Shown here one piece after another: positions 1 to 12,607 of a stretch of DNA of 64,000 bases. The translations under genes and the position numbers were made by a program. Numbering within the stretch: position 1 is the stretch's first letter; the number at the start of each line of letters is the position of its first letter. A model generated the notes under the pieces. It was not told the origin of the DNA, did no database searches, and saw only the letters and a list, made by a program, of their open reading frames with translations. The DNA is from Sycobia sp. Sy_11 (taxonomy: Eukaryota > Arthropoda > Insecta > Hymenoptera > Epichrysomallidae): the NCBI GenBank assembly GCA_018907035.1, contig JACCIC010000021.1, positions 4,427,501 to 4,491,500 on the forward strand, given 5' to 3'.

Positions 1-274
1 ATATAAACTGCACGTATTTAAAATAGTTTCTAAATAAACATTGGGTTAAAACGAAGGCGTGGCCTTTTTTTTCAAAAGAAAATTTCGTTACTTTAACACC
101 TCTCTTGTAGATTGACTTTCCTTCAAAATGAATCATTAAGAGCTATAATCGTAATTAATGCTGTAAATTACGACCTTACAAGTAGTTTTAATTTGATCAT
201 GAGCAAATTGTAACTTATTAAGTATTCAGCCTTGGTGGATGATCATTGAAAGTCATTTTTGCTTAGATAATTAT

Positions 275-286
275 CTATCTCACTTA
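275..286. repeat. Left target-site duplication of foldback insertion
   Basis: The 12-mer CTATCTCACTTA occurs here and again at 1261-1272, directly bordering the foldback element. Its length fits endonuclease-primed retroelements (Penelope-like or LINE) better than a DNA transposon. Confidence 0.7.
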
Positions 287-602
287 TTAATAAATATTTT
301 TTTTTTATTGGTCTTACAGTCCAATCAATTTCAACCAAAAATAAAATAAAATAAAAATAAAAATAAAATAAAAATAAAAAATAAAAATAATAATAAAAAA
401 TAAAAAATAAGAAATAAAAATAAAAAATAATAAAAATAAAAATTAAAAATAAAAATTAAATTAAAAATTAAATTAAAATGATAATGACAGTCAGACTGTC
501 CTTGTTTACATTCACCCCCTTAGACTAATCTGAAAATAAAATATTAGCTGAAAAAATGCTTTGTTAGTAAAGTGCAGTCTGACTGTCCCCAACACCCTTA
601 CC

Positions 603-655
603 TAATTGAAGACTTGTCCAACGTTTCGAGCTCGCTACGGCTCCTCATCAGGGAC
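603..655 (-). ncRNA. Hammerhead-ribozyme-like motif, left arm copy
   Basis: Read on the minus strand this is the mirror copy of the motif at 852-904: CTGATGAG, a short GAGC/GCTC stem, then GAAAC. The core boxes match hammerhead conserved boxes, but there is one extra G before stem II, and I could not build convincing stems I and III. It may be a decayed or inactive ribozyme. Confidence 0.35.
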
Positions 656-851
656 TTGATTAAAAAAAAAAATATTTATTAATTTGTATATGGGGAGTCG
701 ACAGAAGTACAATTCAATTGTTTTAAAATAGAAGGTCTATTTAACTTAAATTAAGGGGGTATGTCATGATTTATTTTAGAGAAATTTATTGTAAATATGG
801 TAGTACTATTAAAGATTATTGTTCAAAATGGATTAAAATGAATTTAAAACA

Positions 852-904
852 GTCCCTGATGAGGAGCCGTAGCGAGCTCGAAACGTTGGACAAGTCTTCA
901 ATTA
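852..904 (+). ncRNA. Hammerhead-ribozyme-like motif, right arm copy
   Basis: CTGATGAG starts at 856 and GAAAC lies at 880-884, separated by a GAGC/GCTC hairpin. This matches the two conserved hammerhead boxes found in Penelope-like elements and retrozymes. A GTC triplet follows within 15 bases, as a cleavage site should, but pairing of stem I is not evident. Confidence 0.4.
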
Positions 905-1111
905 GGTAAGGGTGTTGGGGACAGTCAGACTGCACTTTACTAACAAAGAATTTTTTCAGCTAATATTTTATTTTCAGATTAGTCTACGGGGGTGAATGTA
1001 AACAAGGACAGTCTGACTGTCATTATCATTTTAATTTAATTTTTAATTATTTTATTTTATTTATTTTTATTATTTTTTATTTTTATTTCTTATTTTTTAT
1101 TTTTTATTATT

Positions 1112-1144
<33 letters not shown>

Positions 1145-1181
1145 TTATTTTTGGTTGAAATTGATTGGACTGTAATACCAA

Positions 1182-1213
<32 letters not shown>

Positions 1214-1260
1214 ATTAATTTGTATATGGGCAGTCGACAGAAGTACAATTCAATTGTTTT

Positions 1261-1272
1261 CTATCTCACTTA
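1261..1272. repeat. Right target-site duplication of foldback insertion
   Basis: Second copy of CTATCTCACTTA, identical to 275-286, immediately after the element end. Confidence 0.7.
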
Positions 1273-1695
1273 ACTATTTTACCGAGTCTTATGGATGAAA
1301 AGTCAAACAAAATACGTTACATGCCTCTAAGCTTTCGTCATTCTCCCTGCAATCTGGGACGTCGAAACGCACCCAAATCGGAATCGTCCACTTTGCACAC
1401 TGAAATTGAAATGGAATATTTTCACACGGGACCATATTATTATATCCAAAGTCAGAGCGACTGAGAACGAAACAACCAATGTATATAGATTTTAATTTAT
1501 AAATGAAATTTGTTAAAATCATCAGCATATTTGAGCGAATTGCCTTAATAAAATAATTTTTATTCTCTATATAAATGCTCAAAAATGACGCCAAAATCTA
1601 CCAGTGAAAATCTTTCCAAATACGTACATTCGTTCCGTATCGCCTGCATCGTACACCGAAACGTGCAATGCAAATGCCGCATCTACTTGTCTCCT

Positions 1696-1700
<5 letters not shown>
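1273..1700. other. Non-coding stretch, nothing recognised
   Basis: AT-rich unique-looking sequence. Short open frames here have no domain features or codon bias. Confidence 0.5.
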
Positions 1701-1747
<47 letters not shown>

Positions 1748-2037
1748 CATACATATATCAACATACTTACTTACATATATATATATACATTCGCCCTTCG
1801 AAGGTAAAGTTCACGATTCGCCCGCGCCGCGCCGCGGGCGCAAATTGCTGGCGCAGGCAGAGAAGATGAAGGGGAAAAAGGAAGAAAACAAGGAAGGAGA
1901 AGAAGGAGAATAAGAAGAAGCAGCGAATAGTCCCATTAAGGGGACCACCTTGTTTGCGCGCTCGTAAATCAAGGATCTCGTTCGCCTCTCGCGCGGGCGC
2001 GCGTCCGCGTTCGCCAGGCGTCTGCCAAAAACGAACC

Positions 2038-2093
<56 letters not shown>

Positions 2094-2187
2094 TGGCCCC
2101 CGCTCTGCGGTAGGTGTGTGCTGCGCTGCGAGGGAGGAAAGGGGTGGGTGGAATAACGTGTGGCTCCTCTTTCCTCACCTGAAATCC

Positions 2188-2241
<54 letters not shown>

Positions 2242-2472
2242 TTGCACGAGACCCTGTGGAAGCGTGTATATAATAATGATAACGCGGAACATGTATTACA
2301 CACACACACACACACGCGCGCGTGCGCGCGCGCGTATGGGGGTCGCGGAAAGATGGGCGTTTCTGCCGGGGAGATTGACGAGGAGCCAAAGGGAACGAAT
2401 ACTATCTTTTCGCGGTGTAGATCGTTAACCGCGCGCACAGGCAGCGTCTGTCGGCACTTCAGAAAGCTTCTA

Positions 2473-2522
<50 letters not shown>

Positions 2523-2620
2523 CAATTTCGTGATCTTATAAATGAGATTTTGAAAATGGGCTTGGGGGAGGTCGTTGGGATTTTTAATTGGAGCTACGAT
2601 TGAGAAAGTCGAGTGAAAAG

Positions 2621-2672
<52 letters not shown>
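1701..2672. repeat. Cluster of five long (TA)n microsatellites
   Basis: (TA)n tracts at 1701-1745, 2039-2089, 2192-2238, 2474-2519 and 2623-2672, separated by GC-rich, CpG-rich spacers. A (CA)n then (CG)n-like tract lies at 2297-2333. Tyr-Ile-repeat frames across them are artefacts of the dinucleotide repeat. Confidence 0.9.
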
Positions 2673-2675
<3 letters not shown>

Positions 2676-3900
2676 TGAATTTGATTTATGCATTGATATG
2701 CGTTCGTAAATATTGAAAAATTATTGGCGTACTCGAAAGAAAGAGGCTGGATTTTTCTATCGATACAAAAGGATAATTAATTATTGAGAATTAGTAATCG
2801 TCTAGGCTTAGAGAGCTTTAATTTCGTAATATTCCTTAGAAAGATATGGGATGGAAAATTGAAAAAGTAATTATATACGTCTGATTTTTATATTATTAAT
2901 TACTTGTTATGTATCGGTCGTGCTATAACTATAGTTACGTTTCATCATTTCCATTGTACCTATGTCACTTGATAAGGAGAACGGAAAATAAAAGCCTCAA
3001 AAATCCCAGCAAACCACATTTTAGTGTACATGCCTACACTTTTTTATTTTTCCTTGGCGTCTCTCTTTGTAGATCAGGATCAGTACATAGATTCTTCGCA
3101 GTATTAGATTAATACGAGTTATCAAATACGTGTTCATAGATTTACGTAATTTAGGCTCAGATACATTCTCCGAATAATGAACACAATTTTGTTTCTTTCC
3201 AATAATTTTTGTATTAATTATTCAGATTATTGTTTTACTACATGCTAGAGTTGATTCTGAGTTTATATATAATCACTTGCAATTTTTCAATTGAAAAGAA
3301 TGAAGATTAGAAAAGCAAGCACTAATAAGAAGCTGTATCTTTTTTTAATTTCCGTATGTTCAAAAACGCGTGTTTTTTATATTACGCATATAATTAGCCT
3401 GTAATTATTATTTTTATAGAGCGTAAAACGTAATGTTACATTTACATCTATTTTACGCATTATAATATTGTAGATACACCACAGAAAAAATCGAGGAAGC
3501 ACCTCATCGATTTCAAGATGTAAGTATAATAATCTCCATGACAATACAATATCATTGTGCGTCAAAGTTATATATTGTTGTTTTATTATGGATATATAAT
3601 GATCGTTATATTTAAATAGTGAAACGGAACAATTTTTTCTTCCGCGATACAGCTGCATCATCATACAGTTACACGTGCAAGAGACTTCGATTCGTCGGTG
3701 GATTCTTCAATAAAACTTCATAATTCATAATTAAGTTGGAAATTAACTTCAATTTTTATTTACGCGCGATTCACGAATATTCGAGCGTACTTTGCTCGAC
3801 AACAGTGTCGCATAAACGTAACTTGACTAATGACTCGCGAATACCAGCTTCCCTCCATCCCTCCCAATCGTTCCGACCCAGCGAATATGAACTAATTTTA
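2673..3900. other. AT-rich non-coding stretch
   Basis: No splice-bounded exon, repeat array or recognisable protein fragment was seen on either strand. Confidence 0.5.
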
Positions 3901-4589
3901 TTATCCGCGGCATAGGGCAAAGAAAAAAGAAAAGATCGGAACTCTCGCCATCACCGCCGAGATTAAACGATTCGGGAAGATCGCATCGCGGCATTATAGG
4001 TCCCCGGACGTTTTACGGCTCTTTCGGTTCTATCGAACCGAGAGACGCCTGCCCAGCGACCCGCGAGGATTCCTCGTACGGCGTAAAACGTAAATAGGCG
4101 CGCGTAGGTAGTCCAAGAATAAAGCCGTGGAGCAATTTTCCGCCACTCCAGCGTCGATGCCAAATTGTCCGTCGATTATACGAGGAAAACAGACGGAGAA
4201 CGCATATATATATATCTGGTAAAAAGTAGGAGAAATAAAGAAATTAATGGAAGAAGAAGAAGAAGAAGAAGAAGAGGAAGAGAGAGAGAGAGTGAGTGAG
4301 TGAAAAGGAGCACGGCGGAGAAATCCCGAAACTCTGTCAGCGCGCGCGTGTAGTCGGGAACAAAGCGAGCTCGCTCGACAGCCCTACCAATGGCTCGATC
4401 TATATCCCTGAGCACCGGGTTCGAGATCGGCAATTTACTATGTAATAATGCGCGCAGATGTTTATCTCGAGTTTTTGGCTTGTGCGGGATCGCGACCGGA
4501 TTGTCCGACGAAATTTCTCGCTCTCTTTGGGACATTTTTCCGCCGCGGCGAATAGGCGGACAATGCCCGGGCGTCGATTATGGGAAAAA

Positions 4590-4650
<61 letters not shown>
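3901..4650. repeat. GC-rich island with (GAA)n, (GA)n and (TA)n tracts
   Basis: CpG-rich sequence from about 3950 to 4580 contains (GAA)n at 4247-4275 followed by (GA)n, and ends in a 60-bp (TA)n tract at 4591-4650. Such islands can be promoters or untranslated exons in insects; nothing here fixes a start site. Confidence 0.5.
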
Positions 4651-4652
<2 letters not shown>

Positions 4653-6243
4653 AGAAAATAAACACAGAGACAAATAACCCATCAACTTAAACGTAAGCCC
4701 TTCGGTCTCCCTTGCGGATTCTCCAGAATCCTTTTGTATTTTTATCTATTGATTGGGCTTGTGGGATTTTTCCGTCTCCGCATAACGGACTGGTCTGTGT
4801 AGTATATCTAGTATACAGAAATGTCACTCCATGCGTAAGTCTTTTGAAGCTTCATTTACTTTACCTATAGTGTATTGGCATTAGATATATATATATATAT
4901 ATCCCGCTGAGAGTATCAATAGAACTCAATTTTGCGACGTTCAATGATCTTTTATTAAATCGATTTTACAAACGTTCATCATAATTTTTTATAAATAATT
5001 TTTTATTTATTATATTACTTCTGTATCAATAATCTTAAAATATCGTTATTTTTCGGCGTTCTCGCTAAAAAAAACGAAGCAACAATTACGACCGTCAGGA
5101 TCACTTGCAATCATCCTGAAAATCAGATTGTACATTATTCGTTGTAAATCATTTAATGTAACATAAGCTGAGCTCGCGTCGAGCCTACGATTGGACGATA
5201 ATATATTATTTATACTCCTGTCGAATGCGCGAGTACCTGTTTTACGAATGTAATTAATAACGCCTCTTACGTGTTAAGCGCATTTTTACACGTGTTCGCC
5301 CTCACGTGCACTCAACAATATTAACGGATGAACTTCCGTCGATGCAAATTTTTGCCGACTCACTCGGCGCGGTTAAGTTAATTCCCTAATGTCTTATATT
5401 CGGTTTGGATTGCAAAATGAAAAAAAAAAAAACAAGAAACAAAAAATAAAGATGCGCGCCGTAACGTGGCAGTGGTGAAAAAATTAGCGCACATGAAAGA
5501 AGTTATGGAGGAAAAAGCCTTTAAAGCCAACGATTTCGCGGGTCACCGTTCGACGATAATTGTCTGCCTCATCTCGCTAAACATCCCCGAGGACCTCTCG
5601 ACCGTTCACAGAGCGCGGGGGGAGGAAACTCCCGCGTGGCCCCTTCCCCGATCCCGTATAATTATTCAATGACTCCTAGCCTCGCCCTGTGTTTTTTAAA
5701 GCTCTTTAAAAACTCTTTGCTTTGCGCTCGGTGCAAAGCGCGCGCACCCCGTCCCCCCTCCATCCTACCCCCTGTTTACGCGATGAAATTGAAGTAGTCG
5801 TTACGTTGGCGCCTCGAAGCTGTGTATGCGTGCCATTTATATATCGTATGCTTGGTGCAACGAGACGACAGATCTTGCATTTGTGTTGAAATTTTTAAGA
5901 TGCATCTTTTACACAAACCACATACATTATTTCATAATTTAACATTAGATTCTGGATACGTACATAACACTGCGTGAAAAGGAAAATTCTAACACAATTT
6001 ACCGCGTATGGAAAATTAAAAAAGGTATGCGTTATTGTTTAAACAAATCATTTTTCCCTACTTTTACATTCTTCAAGTTAATTTTATAAGCATGGAATAC
6101 GAAGGACGAATACCGTGTTAACATTTTATCAGTTTTTCGAATTTATCATTAAAAACGCTGATATTGATTCATCATGCAATTTTTTGTAAGATAATGAAAA
6201 ATTGTGCCATGATACCAACCCATTCGCAGTTGAGGGGCTTCGC

Positions 6244-6245
<2 letters not shown>
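4651..6245. other. Non-coding stretch left of the rhomboid exons
   Basis: I looked on the minus strand for the next exon of the rhomboid gene (the conserved segment after the EF-hand) and did not find it. This is probably intron sequence of that gene. Confidence 0.4.

Positions 6246-6309
<64 letters not shown>
6246..6309. repeat. (TA)n microsatellite, about 32 repeats
   Basis: Pure TA tract of about 64 bp, 266 bp from the nearest rhomboid exon, in its probable intron. Confidence 0.9.
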
Positions 6310-6312
<3 letters not shown>

Positions 6313-6574
6313 ATCGAAGTGCTGTTTTATTGTTTCGAGGGTGGGAGGGCAGCGGTTACAGTTGCCACTCTATACAAGGGCGCACGGATGGTTGCACTCG
6401 GTACAGGCGCACATTCTCAATTACCCGACCTTTACAGCCGCATCGAGCAATCTCATCGTTGACTTGTAGGGCTGCTTTTATATTAAATTCAATACTGTAA
6501 CGGCGTGCGCGCATATATCTAATTATAATGTGTATATATAGCATAACAAAAAAAAAAATAGAAACAAAACTTAC

Positions 6575-8423
6575 CACATTCACGAAATCCTGAAACGTGA
6601 CGGCCTCGGCGCGGGACTCCTTGACTCGGAGAAGAAGGATGTCCCTCTTGTTCAGGGGGATCTCGGACAGCCATTCGGGGCTTCGCAGCGCTATTAAGAA
6701 ATCCTCGATCGGGATCTCGCCGAAACCCTCGGGATCGAACTAGAGCGAATCAGATACGTTTTTCTGTTTTAGATAAATCCGCCCGATTGCTGGGAATTGA
6801 ACGGATTTTTTTTCTTTCTCGATTGTAATAAAAAAAAAGTTGATTGAATTTTCGAAGAGTTTTTTTTTGTACCTTATCGAACAGCAGTCTCCATTTCTGG
6901 AAAAGATGGGAAATCACACTTTTTAGGTAATTTTTTGAAGCGATGGCATATAAATAATATTAAGGATGACGTTTGGAAGCGGAGAGAGGTGGAAAAATAA
7001 TATCGTTATGCTGAATACTATCGAACTTAGTTTTCAATAATCTACTTTTAATTTTGAAATTATTGAGAATCATGTAATCAATAATAACATTATTCTATTC
7101 AAGATAGGCTTTATAAACATTCTATAATATTAAATTTGACGGTTAAATCATTTAATTTTAATTTCTAATAAAAAAAAACTGTACAGTTTTTATGATGTAT
7201 GGGCTATTTTTATCTTGTGCCTTTACTGTTCGATCAAAATTTTACAAATTTCAATATGGCAATTAAAAAGGTTAAAAAAAATGATTGAATTAATCTTATT
7301 TCGGAAATTTTGTGTATTGTACATTCTTAAGCTAATTGGCAAGATGATAGAGGTGACCCAATTACGGACGTACGGGCGAGAAATAAGCGTCAATTTTTTA
7401 CTTCCAATGAATAACTATTTTTTACTTTTATACAATTTTATAGTTTCAATACCTTTAAATTATACTTAGAAGAAAAATAAAATAATTTAAAAATCAATAT
7501 TCGTAACTTGGATAAATCTCTGATTCATTCTTATAAAATCGTTAAAAATAGAGACATTGGAATCATACATGTTCATTTTTTAATTCGTTGATTTGTCAAA
7601 ACGTTCTCTGAATATATTACACAAAGCTGAATGTATATCTTCGAGTTTCTTTTAGTTCGATTTTAAGTAAGAATAATGAATCTGTTAACCTTCTTGATTA
7701 TTTGAATTTTAATTCGGACAAAAACATCATAGCTAGACTACTTGTCTATAGACTAAAACAATATCTGTTATCAAGTAAACATTTTCCTGTTTTGTATTAA
7801 TTAAATTATTTTTTTATATTGAGAAAGTATTTTCTTAAATGATGAAAGTATATTCTTGATGCAAGAAGAGTCCACTCAAATCCAACCAGGCTGCCTTAAA
7901 TCTAGTAAAAATTTTATAATTTAGGAAAATTATTTACTTGGTATAAAGTAAGTAAGTATTTACACAATATCAGAAAACTTTTTTTTTCAGTGTTCGATAG
8001 TCTTTGATTATTGTATTTATAAAGCGCACAAGTATTATTCAACTTTGATATTCGTAATTAAAATAAAAATAAATTTGATGCAACTTATGCTCAATAGTTA
8101 TGATACGCAATTAAGCTGCCGCGATAAGGGCTTCTCATCGGGCGTAGCATTGTTTTATCGTGATATTTTGTAAGAAGAGATATTCTACGATTAAATTTTA
8201 CTTTTTGAATTATTACTTTTTCTGACGCCGAAAGTTTATAAATTTTCATTATAATTAGAAAATTGACATTGATGTTTTATTTCTGTACGTCCAAAATTAG
8301 ATCACATTGTCTTATCGATGAGCCCAGCCGAAGTATACAAACCAACGGCTTTCGCCAAGTCGCGAAAACTATAAACTGTTACCGGAATCATAATTTTTCG
8401 TTATTTTAATGTAACACCAGGAA

Positions 8424-8484
<61 letters not shown>

Positions 8485-8676
8485 ATATATATAACTCACG
8501 TCGATGAGCAGCGCGCGGCGGAACTCCGACTCGTCGAAGTCCGAGGCGAGATCGGTGTGATCGGTGGCGTAGCCATCGCACTGACCGCTGCGCGCCGCGC
8601 TCCTTGCGTACTCCTCCTCCTCGTCCTCGATCGCGCCGGTGATCGTCGGTATCGACGCGACGCTCGCCAGCGGCAT
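6575..8676 (-). CDS. Rhomboid-family intramembrane protease (stet/RHBDL type), 5' coding exons only
   Basis: Rhomboid proteases are multi-pass serine proteases that release EGF-like ligands from membranes. Three phase-0 exons are visible: 8676-8500 (59 codons from ATG, GT donor at 8499), a 24-nt microexon 6896-6873, and 6739-6575 (55 codons, GTAAG donor). The first exon is acidic (DEEEE run near residue 20). The microexon and third exon give KWRLLFDK then FDPEGFGEIPIEDF, an EF-hand-like segment matching the one that precedes the membrane domain in RHBDL3 and insect stet; it continues to TFQDFVNV. The catalytic Ser/His membrane domain is not in the window and must lie to the left after a long intron. 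The upstream start is supported by in-frame stops above it. Which rhomboid paralogue this is cannot be settled here. Confidence 0.75.
6873..6896 (-). CDS. 24-nt microexon of the rhomboid gene
   Basis: Eight codons (KWRLLFDK) lie between a TTTCCAG acceptor and a GTAC donor, phase 0 on both sides. The residues align with WKVLFDQ before the EF-hand in vertebrate RHBDL3. Gene finders often miss exons this short. Confidence 0.7.
6900..8424 (-). other. Rhomboid gene intron
   Basis: AT-rich sequence between the first coding exon and the microexon; no other feature was recognised. Confidence 0.55.
8426..8492. repeat. Compound (TA)n-(GT)n-(TA)n microsatellite
   Basis: TA tract 8426-8468, GT tract to about 8484, then TA again. 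It ends only seven bases from the 5' splice site of the first rhomboid coding exon (exon ends 8500). Confidence 0.85.
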
Positions 8677-8679
8677 TAT

Positions 8680-9579
8680 TGTCTCGGCCTTCGTTGGGGC
8701 GGCAGCATTGCGTCGTCACCGGCCGACGTCCTTCATAATGATCGCCGCGACGCGCTGGTGGATACCTGGTGCAGTTGGCCAGGCGAAAACGATTACGTAT
8801 GGGACATATAGAATGCGCGTTTTTCATATAATATGGATATATAAGCGTGCGGCAATCCAAGATCGATTGATCGGAATGAAGCGCAGGCTTAACGTGCGGG
8901 CAATTTTGCTTATTTAGGTAGTACAGGGGGGGGGATAGCGTTTCTTTCGTTGTTTACGCATGTATTATATACAGTAAAATTTATGCACGATCTGTTCTCG
9001 GGTAAAGGATTAAGCAAGAGAGTATTTATTTATCTGTACATTCATAAAAGACCCAGTGTATTTAATACAGATTGAAAATTTGGAAACGAAAACTGACAGG
9101 CGGGCGTAAAGTTCTACGACTTATAAATTTGGCCACAAAAGCATCAAACAGGTCAAATATAAGTCATTGGTGTGACTTGAATTTTTCTCGCTTAGATCAA
9201 TCTGTATTTTTCTTTTAGCTTCCTGCGAGGGATTTTGTAATGCAAATGGCAATGCGCTATACCTTTCGTCCTGCAAGTCATCGACTGAACTACCACTTTC
9301 CGTCGCGAAAATTGGGTTGTACTACTTTACGTCGCTATTCATGAATTCTATTACGCTCCGTCCAGAAAAGAAGGGTGCTATAAATTTTTCAGAATGCATA
9401 AAAATCACACGTAGATAACATATATTCGTCTAAATTTAAACGGTCGAGAAATATAAGAAACACTGAAATTTAAATATTCCCTATATGCCTGACTTTTTTG
9501 GCGTATTTTATAAGTATTTGGTACGAAAAGACGATTATTATTTCATTGTGCTCAATTTAAAATTAATGTATTTGCAATT

Positions 9580-9624
<45 letters not shown>

Positions 9625-12150
9625 TTTTGGCGTTTATGGAGAAATGAATAAAAACGATCTCTTAAAACTAGAAAAATACTCTTACTAATAGATGTAAGAT
9701 TCCATATTAAAATCAGAAATATTAGTTTTTTGACGACTTGTACGTTTCCCAGAATTTTTAATTAAAAATATTTTAACAACTATAACCACCAAGTATAAAT
9801 ATTTATTTTTTATTTCCAGAAGCAACTTCATTATTTGCGATAAACCACTGCCTTTATTACTCGAATGACAGTTCAAATTTCACGATCGATATTAATATCA
9901 TTCAGTACGTCGTGACCTAGCAATGTCGGCTATAATTTGTTTTAAAATGGCCTTCAATTAGTCTGCATCGAATGTTTGAATTGGATATTGTGAAGAACTT
10001 TTGTGCATTATATGTATTAAATTTTATAACAAAATAGTTTGGTAATAAACCACAATAATCACGTAGCAGAAGCTCTTGACGCAAATGTCGTAAAAATTTC
10101 AAATACCTTTCAAGAAACAGCTTTTAATACTATGTTCAGGCGAAAAAGAAGACTCATTGAAGTAATTAAATTTCAGTTTGACATTAAATTAATGAAAATT
10201 ACTGACTAGAAAATTCTGTAAATGTGATCAAAATTGCAAACAAAATTTTATTCTTCGATGTATTCTTTCCCAGGAAAAACAAAATCTATAATTGCAAACG
10301 CACCAAAAACTTTTATATTTGAAAATTTTAAACTTTAAAATGTTAAACTTTTAATGACTTGAAAATTCTATAAATGTAATCAAAACTTCAAGCAAAATTT
10401 TATTCTTCGATGTACGTATTCTTTTCTAAGAAAAACAAAATCTATAATTGCAAACGTACGAAAAACTTTTATGTAGAACAATCGTTAATAAATTTTAGAT
10501 CCCCGTAAATTCAGTGCGGAATTCTCAAAAGAAGCATCAGACGTGAAAGATTTTATTAGCTTGAATCTCGAAAGGAATTTTTGACCCTTTGATCAGCGAG
10601 ACAATACCGGCGTTATCTTGCTCAAGTCGACTCATCCCCTCCCTCTTCCACCGAAATATCGAGCTTTCCCGTGAACACAAAGTGAAAAGCCACGACAAAG
10701 CTCTCTCGTACTCTCTTGCAAGGTATACTCGTGTTTTTTAAAAGAGGTTTCGCGCGCGCGATTATGGTATACGCGCATATATACGTATATCGCCGAATTG
10801 ACATACATTGGCGTAGCTATTATCTATAAAGAACTCACTTGTTATCTATACTTTTGTATTTGATGGGTAATATTGTATCGTGGGAGAATATTGAAGAAAA
10901 TAAAGATAAAAATATGAACAGGTAGCATTATTATAAAATACATAGTAACTCCCAATTATATTTTTTACTAGTCAAGTTTGGAGAACAATGTTTCACGCTT
11001 GCAATGCACACGAAAATACTATAATATACTATAATATAAATCGAATTTCCATACGGATTATGCAAATTAATTTTCATTTATGGAGCTAATATATCTTGTT
11101 TTGATTCCTTACAATGCATCTCTGAGAACAAAATTCACATATCAATTGACAATATTGTTTGTAAACAATTAATGCAGATAATAAGATAAAATTATAATTA
11201 CGCTCATATAAACAAATATATAGTCGCATTTGCGGTAGATTATAGAATATAAAACGTTCTTTAATCGTTCGAGGGCCATCCACTCTCGCAATCGTCGCTC
11301 ACTTCTTCCAGCCAGTTGATTTTTAGCGAGACTGTTAGATCTTGAGTGCAAAGGGTGTGTATGGGGGGAGGGAGGAGGGAAACTTTTACGCGGAGGCGGA
11401 AGCCTTTCGCCCGCGAGGCACGCGGAGAACCCCTTTCCTTTTGTTAATTCATAACTTTCTTTCCCGCAGCGAGGAGCTGTTTGCGTTTTATTGTTTGTCG
11501 ATGAGAGGGTAACGAACTTTAAAAAATTCGAGAAAAGAATCGAGGTCGGAGCTGCGGCGGTACAAATGTTTTAAAAGGATATGTATACATATGTGTGTGT
11601 GGGTGTGTGTGTGTCCAGTTACGGTCCATGCTTTAATTTTTTCTGTATGATATATAGATAACAACCTACTTGCATTGTCATGTCATTAAAAATAAAATAA
11701 TTAATCCATCACAAAACGATGAATATTATTAGATTTATTCCTAAAAATGGGAATTCAATTTTTGACATTTGATTTATTTCAAATTAAAATTTAATATATA
11801 AAGAATGTCTATTTTAACTACCGACACTTATTTAATTTATTTTACTTTTAAACTTTTGTTTAATTTTTGAATATTTTTGAAAAGTTCTAATAGTTGTAAG
11901 TTAATTAGCTAATTAAATAATGTAACATTTAAGAATTTTTACTTTAAAGTAATAAGTAAAGCAGTACTATTTAAATATTTTATCAGACGAAATTTTTCTC
12001 TTATGATAGATTTTAGTGGAATAAAAAAGTAGATCGATGTGAAAGCATTTATTCAATAATTCAGAATTACAGAAATTTCCATAGCAAGGCATATCCGAGA
12101 TTGGCGCGAGAACTAAAAAATTGATAAGAGAAACTCCGCCTCCGCCTCTC
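8680..12150. other. Mostly AT-rich non-coding stretch upstream of the rhomboid start
   Basis: Contains a (TA)n tract at 9584-9619 and an imperfect duplication near 10200-10470 (the segment with TTCTTCGATGTA and AAAAACAAAATCTATAATTGCAAACG appears twice). No coding exon was recognised. Confidence 0.45.
10200..10475. repeat. Diverged direct duplication, about 155-bp period
   Basis: The segment from ACTAGAAAATTCTGTAAATG (about 10204) recurs as GACTTGAAAATTCTATAAATG (about 10356). In both copies it is followed by AATTTTATTCTTCGATGTA and then AACAAAATCTATAATTGC. Confidence 0.6.
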
Positions 12151-12559
12151 CCCAAGTTTCAATTAGCCTTCAAAGGCCGCGCAGAAACACCTAATGTAGA
12201 GCAAACAGTTGCTACCGACACGGCGCGCCGCTCTTGGCGTCTCATCGCAGGACTCCCGGCGCGTGGGCGGCACCGTCCTCGTTTTCGCAGTGCAGAAATT
12301 GCATAATCTTATTCCGACCTCCTTCCTACTGCGCCCTCCCCATCCCTCTCTACGCCAAATAAAACAGTCCGCTCGACAGAGCTGAAAACTGTTCTGTCTC
12401 TCTCTCTCTCTCACTCGCGCCAGGGGTGAGCGGCATATTATCGACCGACGACGGCGGGAGAGGGTGCGCGGAAGGCGGTGGGTGGGCGGGTGGTCGGGAG
12501 GGGGAGGGGTAAAAGCGAAGTATCGCCGCACCGAGGCTCGGAGGCGATGGAATAGCGTA

Positions 12560-12607
<48 letters not shown>

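Larger units (their letters stand above)
287..1260. mobile_element. Foldback insertion, candidate Penelope-like/retrozyme derivative
   Basis: Two near-identical inverted arms, 287-655 and 852-1217, flank a spacer of about 195 bp. Each arm holds an A/T-rich (AAATAA)n-like block, a segment with ACAGTCAGACTGTCC, and at its inner end CTGATGAG followed by a small stem and GAAACGTTGG. A 50-bp segment (675-724) recurs at 1211-1260 in direct orientation with one mismatch, so the insertion ends with a copy of the start of its own spacer. It is bounded by 12-bp direct repeats. No coding capacity is visible. Inverted long repeats, variable target duplications and hammerhead-like motifs are known hallmarks of Penelope-like elements; assignment to that class is inference. 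Confidence 0.6.

Noticed and set aside
1811..2541. Long open frames of 172-195 codons on both strands
   Set aside because: They consist largely of Tyr-Ile repeats from (TA)n tracts, which are open in every frame, and have no domain or splice support.
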